This document shows, one piece after another, positions 4,983-7,452 of a DNA stretch of 7,452 nt. The translations under genes were made by a program, and so were the position numbers. The number at the start of each line of letters is the position of its first letter. Position 1 is the stretch's first letter. The notes below the pieces were generated by a model. It worked only from the letters and a program-made list of their open reading frames with translations. It was not told the origin of the DNA and searched no databases. This DNA comes from Coriobacteriia bacterium (lineage in GTDB: Bacteria > Actinomycetota > Coriobacteriia > Anaerosomatales > SLCP01): contig SKKZ01000129.1 of assembly GCA_007123455.1 (NCBI GenBank), positions 1 through 7,452 on the forward strand, written 5' to 3'.

Positions 4983-6443
4983 GTGAAGAAGATACGACTC
5001 CGAGAGCTACTACAAGACCTCGATGTCTCCATCGAGACGGGGGCAGGCGACCTGTCCGTAAGCGGCGTCGCGTACAGGGCTGATCGCGTCGTCCCCGGCG
5101 ACGTCTTCTTCTGTGTGCCCGGTTTCAAGCACGACGGCCATGATTTCGCCGCTGATGCCGTCGCAAGGGGAGCGGTTGCGCTGGTGTGCCAGCGACAGCC
5201 ACCAGGAGCCGTGGATGTGCCCGTGGCGATCGTGCCCGACACGCGGTTTGCGCTCGCGTCGGCTTCCGCGGAGATGTTCGGGCATCCGAGTCGCGACCTT
5301 GCGGTCGCGGGTGTGACGGGCACGAACGGAAAGACCACCACCGTGTATCTGATCGACAGCATCGCCCGTGCGGCTGGAAGAAGAACGGGGCTCATCGGCA
5401 CGGTTGAGACTCGGATAGGCGACGAACGTCTCGATGCGGGCCACACGACCCCCGAGTCGGCAGATCTTCAGGTGATACTGGCGAGTATGCGGGATTCCCA
5501 CATCGATAGCGTGGCGATGGAAGTCTCATCTCACGCTATCGATCTCAAACGCGTGGAAAGCGTGAGTTTTGCCGTCGCGGCGTTTACGAACCTCACCCAG
5601 GACCACCTGGACTACCATCACACCATCGAAGAGTACTTCTCCGTCAAACGCCGCTTCTTCACCGACCTCGAGGTACGTGAGCGCGTGGTGAACATCGACG
5701 ACATCTACGGTGCTGCCATGGCGGTTGAACTCGACGCGGTGCTGACGGTCGGTCGGGACGAAGATGCCGACGTGCGAGCCGTAGAGGAGGAGCTGTTCCC
5801 GGATGGTGCACGCTTCACACTCATGACGCCTGTGGGGACGGAACGTATCGAGCTACCGCTCGCCGGTGAGTACAACATCAGCAACGCGCTTGTGGCCGCC
5901 GGCTGCGCACTTGCACTCGGCATCGGGCTACCCGATATCGTCGATGGACTGCGCTCCGCTCCGCAGGTTCCCGGAAGGCTCGAGCGTGTCGATGCAGGTC
6001 AGGAATTCGCCGTGTTCGTTGACTACGCACATACGCCTGATAGCCTGGCCAAGGCTCTGAGGGCCGTGCATTCGATCACGCCGGGTCGCGTGATCGTGGT
6101 CTTCGGTTGCGGAGGGGATCGTGACCCGGAAAAGCGCTCGTTCATGGGGTCTGCCGCCGGCGCGGTTGCGGACCATGTGATCATCACGAGCGACAACCCG
6201 CGTTCCGAGGATCCGGTCGGGATCATCCTTCAGATCGAGGACGGCGTGCGCGAGACCGGGGTCTCCTACGAGGTGAACGTCGACCGGCGCACGGCAATAC
6301 GTACGGCAATCAGTCAGGCGGTTCCCGGAGATGCCATACTCATCGCAGGAAAGGGTCACGAGGACTACCAGATATTTGCGGATCGCACGATCCACTTCGA
6401 CGACCGCGAGGTCGCGCGTGAGATTCTGGAGGAATCTTGCTGA
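4983..6443 (+). CDS. murE: UDP-N-acetylmuramoyl-L-alanyl-D-glutamate--2,6-diaminopimelate ligase (MurE)
   Basis: MurE is a cytoplasmic ATP-dependent ligase that adds the third stem-peptide residue to UDP-MurNAc-L-Ala-D-Glu. The 486 residues show all three Mur-ligase domains: an N-terminal UDP-binding part with VSGVAYRADRVVPGDVFF (26-43), the ATPase P-loop TGTNGKTTT (112-120), FTNLTQDHLDYH (201-212) with the expected carbamylated lysine in SVKRRFF (K222), and a C-terminal domain with GCGGDRDPEKR (375-385). DNPRSEDP (404-411) is the signature of enzymes selecting meso-diaminopimelate rather than lysine, and GKGHEDYQ (456-463) is conserved near the end. Peptidoglycan is therefore predicted to be DAP type. 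The start is GTG at 4983, chosen because GGTGAGAGA (4972-4980) precedes it and KKIRLRELL is a typical N-terminus; GTG 4981 is out of frame. Its stop overlaps murF by 7 nt. Confidence 0.96.
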   Translation: MKKIRLRELLQDLDVSIETGAGDLSVSGVAYRADRVVPGDVFFCVPGFKHDGHDFAADAVARGAVALVCQRQPPGAVDVPVAIVPDTRFALASASAEMFGHPSRDLAVAGVTGTNGKTTTVYLIDSIARAAGRRTGLIGTVETRIGDERLDAGHTTPESADLQVILASMRDSHIDSVAMEVSSHAIDLKRVESVSFAVAAFTNLTQDHLDYHHTIEEYFSVKRRFFTDLEVRERVVNIDDIYGAAMAVELDAVLTVGRDEDADVRAVEEELFPDGARFTLMTPVGTERIELPLAGEYNISNALVAAGCALALGIGLPDIVDGLRSAPQVPGRLERVDAGQEFAVFVDYAHTPDSLAKALRAVHSITPGRVIVVFGCGGDRDPEKRSFMGSAAGAVADHVIITSDNPRSEDPVGIILQIEDGVRETGVSYEVNVDRRTAIRTAISQAVPGDAILIAGKGHEDYQIFADRTIHFDDREVAREILEESC

Positions 6444-7452
6444 CACTGTCGGTCGAGACACTGATAGCGGTGACCGGTGGCACACTCGTGTGGGGCTCGA
6501 TGGACACGATGGTGAACGGTGTTGCTACCGACTCCCGCACAGTCGAGCCGGGGGCTCTGTTCGTCGCGTTCGTCGGCGAGCATGTCGACGGACATCGATA
6601 TCTGGAAGACGCCGTCGCATCCGGTGCGCGCGCACTGCTCATAACGTGTGATTCGGACGGGATCGACGGCGTCCTCGAGAGTGCTTCTCGCCGGGATGTC
6701 GCGATCGTGCGGGTAAGCGACGCGTTGGCTGCTGTTCAATCGCTTGCCCGCCACCATCGGGAGCGTCTCTTCTGTCCGGTCATCGGCGTGACGGGTTCGA
6801 CCGGGAAGACCACCACGAAGGAGTTCGTTACCTCCGTACTGGGCACGCGCCGTAAGGTCGTGTCGACGCGTGGCAACCGGAACAACGAACTCGGCGTCCC
6901 CTTGACGGTCATGGATGCGCGGGCGGACACCGACGTTCTGGTCGTAGAGATGGCGATGCGCGGTCAAGGCCAGATCGCCGAATTGTGTCACATCACGCGT
7001 CCGACCATCGGTCTGGTCACCAACATCGGTATGAGTCACATCGAGTTGCTCGGCTCGCAGGAGGCGATCGTATCGGCCAAGGCCGAACTCGTCGGGGCGA
7101 TACCCGAAGAGGGCATGGTTTTCCTGAACGGTGACGACGCTTTCAGTGAGACGCTTGCGTTGTCCTCTCGCGCGCCGGTCGTGCACTACGGGCTTGGTGA
7201 AGGCTGCGACGTGCGCGCAGTGGAGATCGAGTTGGACGGGGAGAGCCGCGCCTCGTTCAAGATACTCGGCGCTGACGTCTCGGTCCCAGTGTCACTAGCC
7301 GTGCCCGGTAGGCACAACGTCTACAATGCGCTTGCGGCCGCAGCCATCGCGATGCACCTCGGCCTCGAGCCTGATGACATCGCACTGGGACTCGCCAAGG
7401 CGAGTGCGGGTGAGATGCGGATGCAGTCGTTCACGAGCGCAGGCGGCATCCA
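6437..7452 (+). CDS. murF: UDP-N-acetylmuramoyl-tripeptide--D-alanyl-D-alanine ligase (MurF), 3' end cut by window
   Basis: The frame is open from TTG 6437 to the right edge (338 codons; MurF is usually about 450-480 residues, so the end of the C-terminal domain is missing). MurF ligates D-Ala-D-Ala to the UDP-MurNAc-tripeptide, completing the pentapeptide precursor in the cytoplasm. Visible motifs are GVATDSRTVEPGALFVAF (28-45), P-loop GVTGSTGKTTTKEF (117-130), GNRNNELGVPLT (146-157), EMAMRGQGQIAEL (171-183), TNIGMSHIELLGS (195-207), the expected carbamylated lysine in SAKAEL (K215), and GRHNVYNALAAAAIA (291-305). The start is a rare TTG placed 4 nt after GGAGG (6428-6432) and 7 nt inside the end of murE. 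CTG 6440 would have better spacing and change only one residue. No ATG or GTG nearby would keep the N-terminal sheet intact. Confidence 0.94.
   Translation, partial: MLTLSVETLIAVTGGTLVWGSMDTMVNGVATDSRTVEPGALFVAFVGEHVDGHRYLEDAVASGARALLITCDSDGIDGVLESASRRDVAIVRVSDALAAVQSLARHHRERLFCPVIGVTGSTGKTTTKEFVTSVLGTRRKVVSTRGNRNNELGVPLTVMDARADTDVLVVEMAMRGQGQIAELCHITRPTIGLVTNIGMSHIELLGSQEAIVSAKAELVGAIPEEGMVFLNGDDAFSETLALSSRAPVVHYGLGEGCDVRAVEIELDGESRASFKILGADVSVPVSLAVPGRHNVYNALAAAAIAMHLGLEPDDIALGLAKASAGEMRMQSFTSAGGI

Noticed and set aside
6365..7186. 273-codon - strand frame opposite murF
   Set aside because: Shadow of murF, whose P-loop and other Mur-ligase motifs are clear on the + strand.
1157..7452. A novel defence, mobile or biosynthetic system in the window
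   Set aside because: All + strand genes are standard dcw cluster members with intact motifs; no transposase, integrase, terminal repeats or composition break was seen.

Overview
The window is a GC-rich bacterial segment carrying the 5' half of a division and cell wall (dcw) cluster. On the + strand the order is mraZ, rsmH (mraW), an ftsL-type gene, ftsI (class B penicillin-binding protein), murE and murF, the last running off the right edge. Gene order, high GC, a MurE with the DNPR motif (meso-diaminopimelate type) and the sequence flavour of the proteins suggest an Actinomycetota-like organism, possibly a deep lineage such as Coriobacteriia. This taxonomic call is inference; no rRNA or other firm marker is present.

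Layout. Positions 1-569 (- strand) hold the N-terminal part of a DUF4349-type lipoprotein, cut by the left edge. At 606-644 there is a GC-rich stem-loop. At 667-801 (- strand) lies a 44-residue single-pass membrane protein with a strong Shine-Dalgarno sequence. Positions 802-1156 form a divergent intergenic region. It contains a leftward promoter candidate and, facing mraZ, four AGTG-core repeats spaced exactly 10 bp apart that match the known type of MraZ operator. From 1157 to the right edge the + strand is almost wholly coding. Genes are tightly packed: rsmH starts 11 nt after mraZ, ftsL and ftsI share ATGA, and murE and murF overlap by 7 nt. The only real gap in the cluster is 52 bp before murE, which carries an extended -10-like sequence.

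How the genes work together. MraZ is the cluster's own transcriptional regulator, and RsmH methylates 16S rRNA. The FtsL-like protein and FtsI belong to the divisome and make septal peptidoglycan. MurE and MurF add meso-diaminopimelate and D-Ala-D-Ala to the peptidoglycan precursor in the cytoplasm. The remaining expected genes (mraY, murD, ftsW, murG and others) would lie past the right edge. The divergent lipoprotein and micro-membrane protein belong to a separate envelope-related transcription unit.

I found no mobile element, CRISPR array, tRNA, rRNA or clear new system. The most informative points are the MraZ box array, the small membrane protein next to the lipoprotein, and an unusually long FtsL-like protein.
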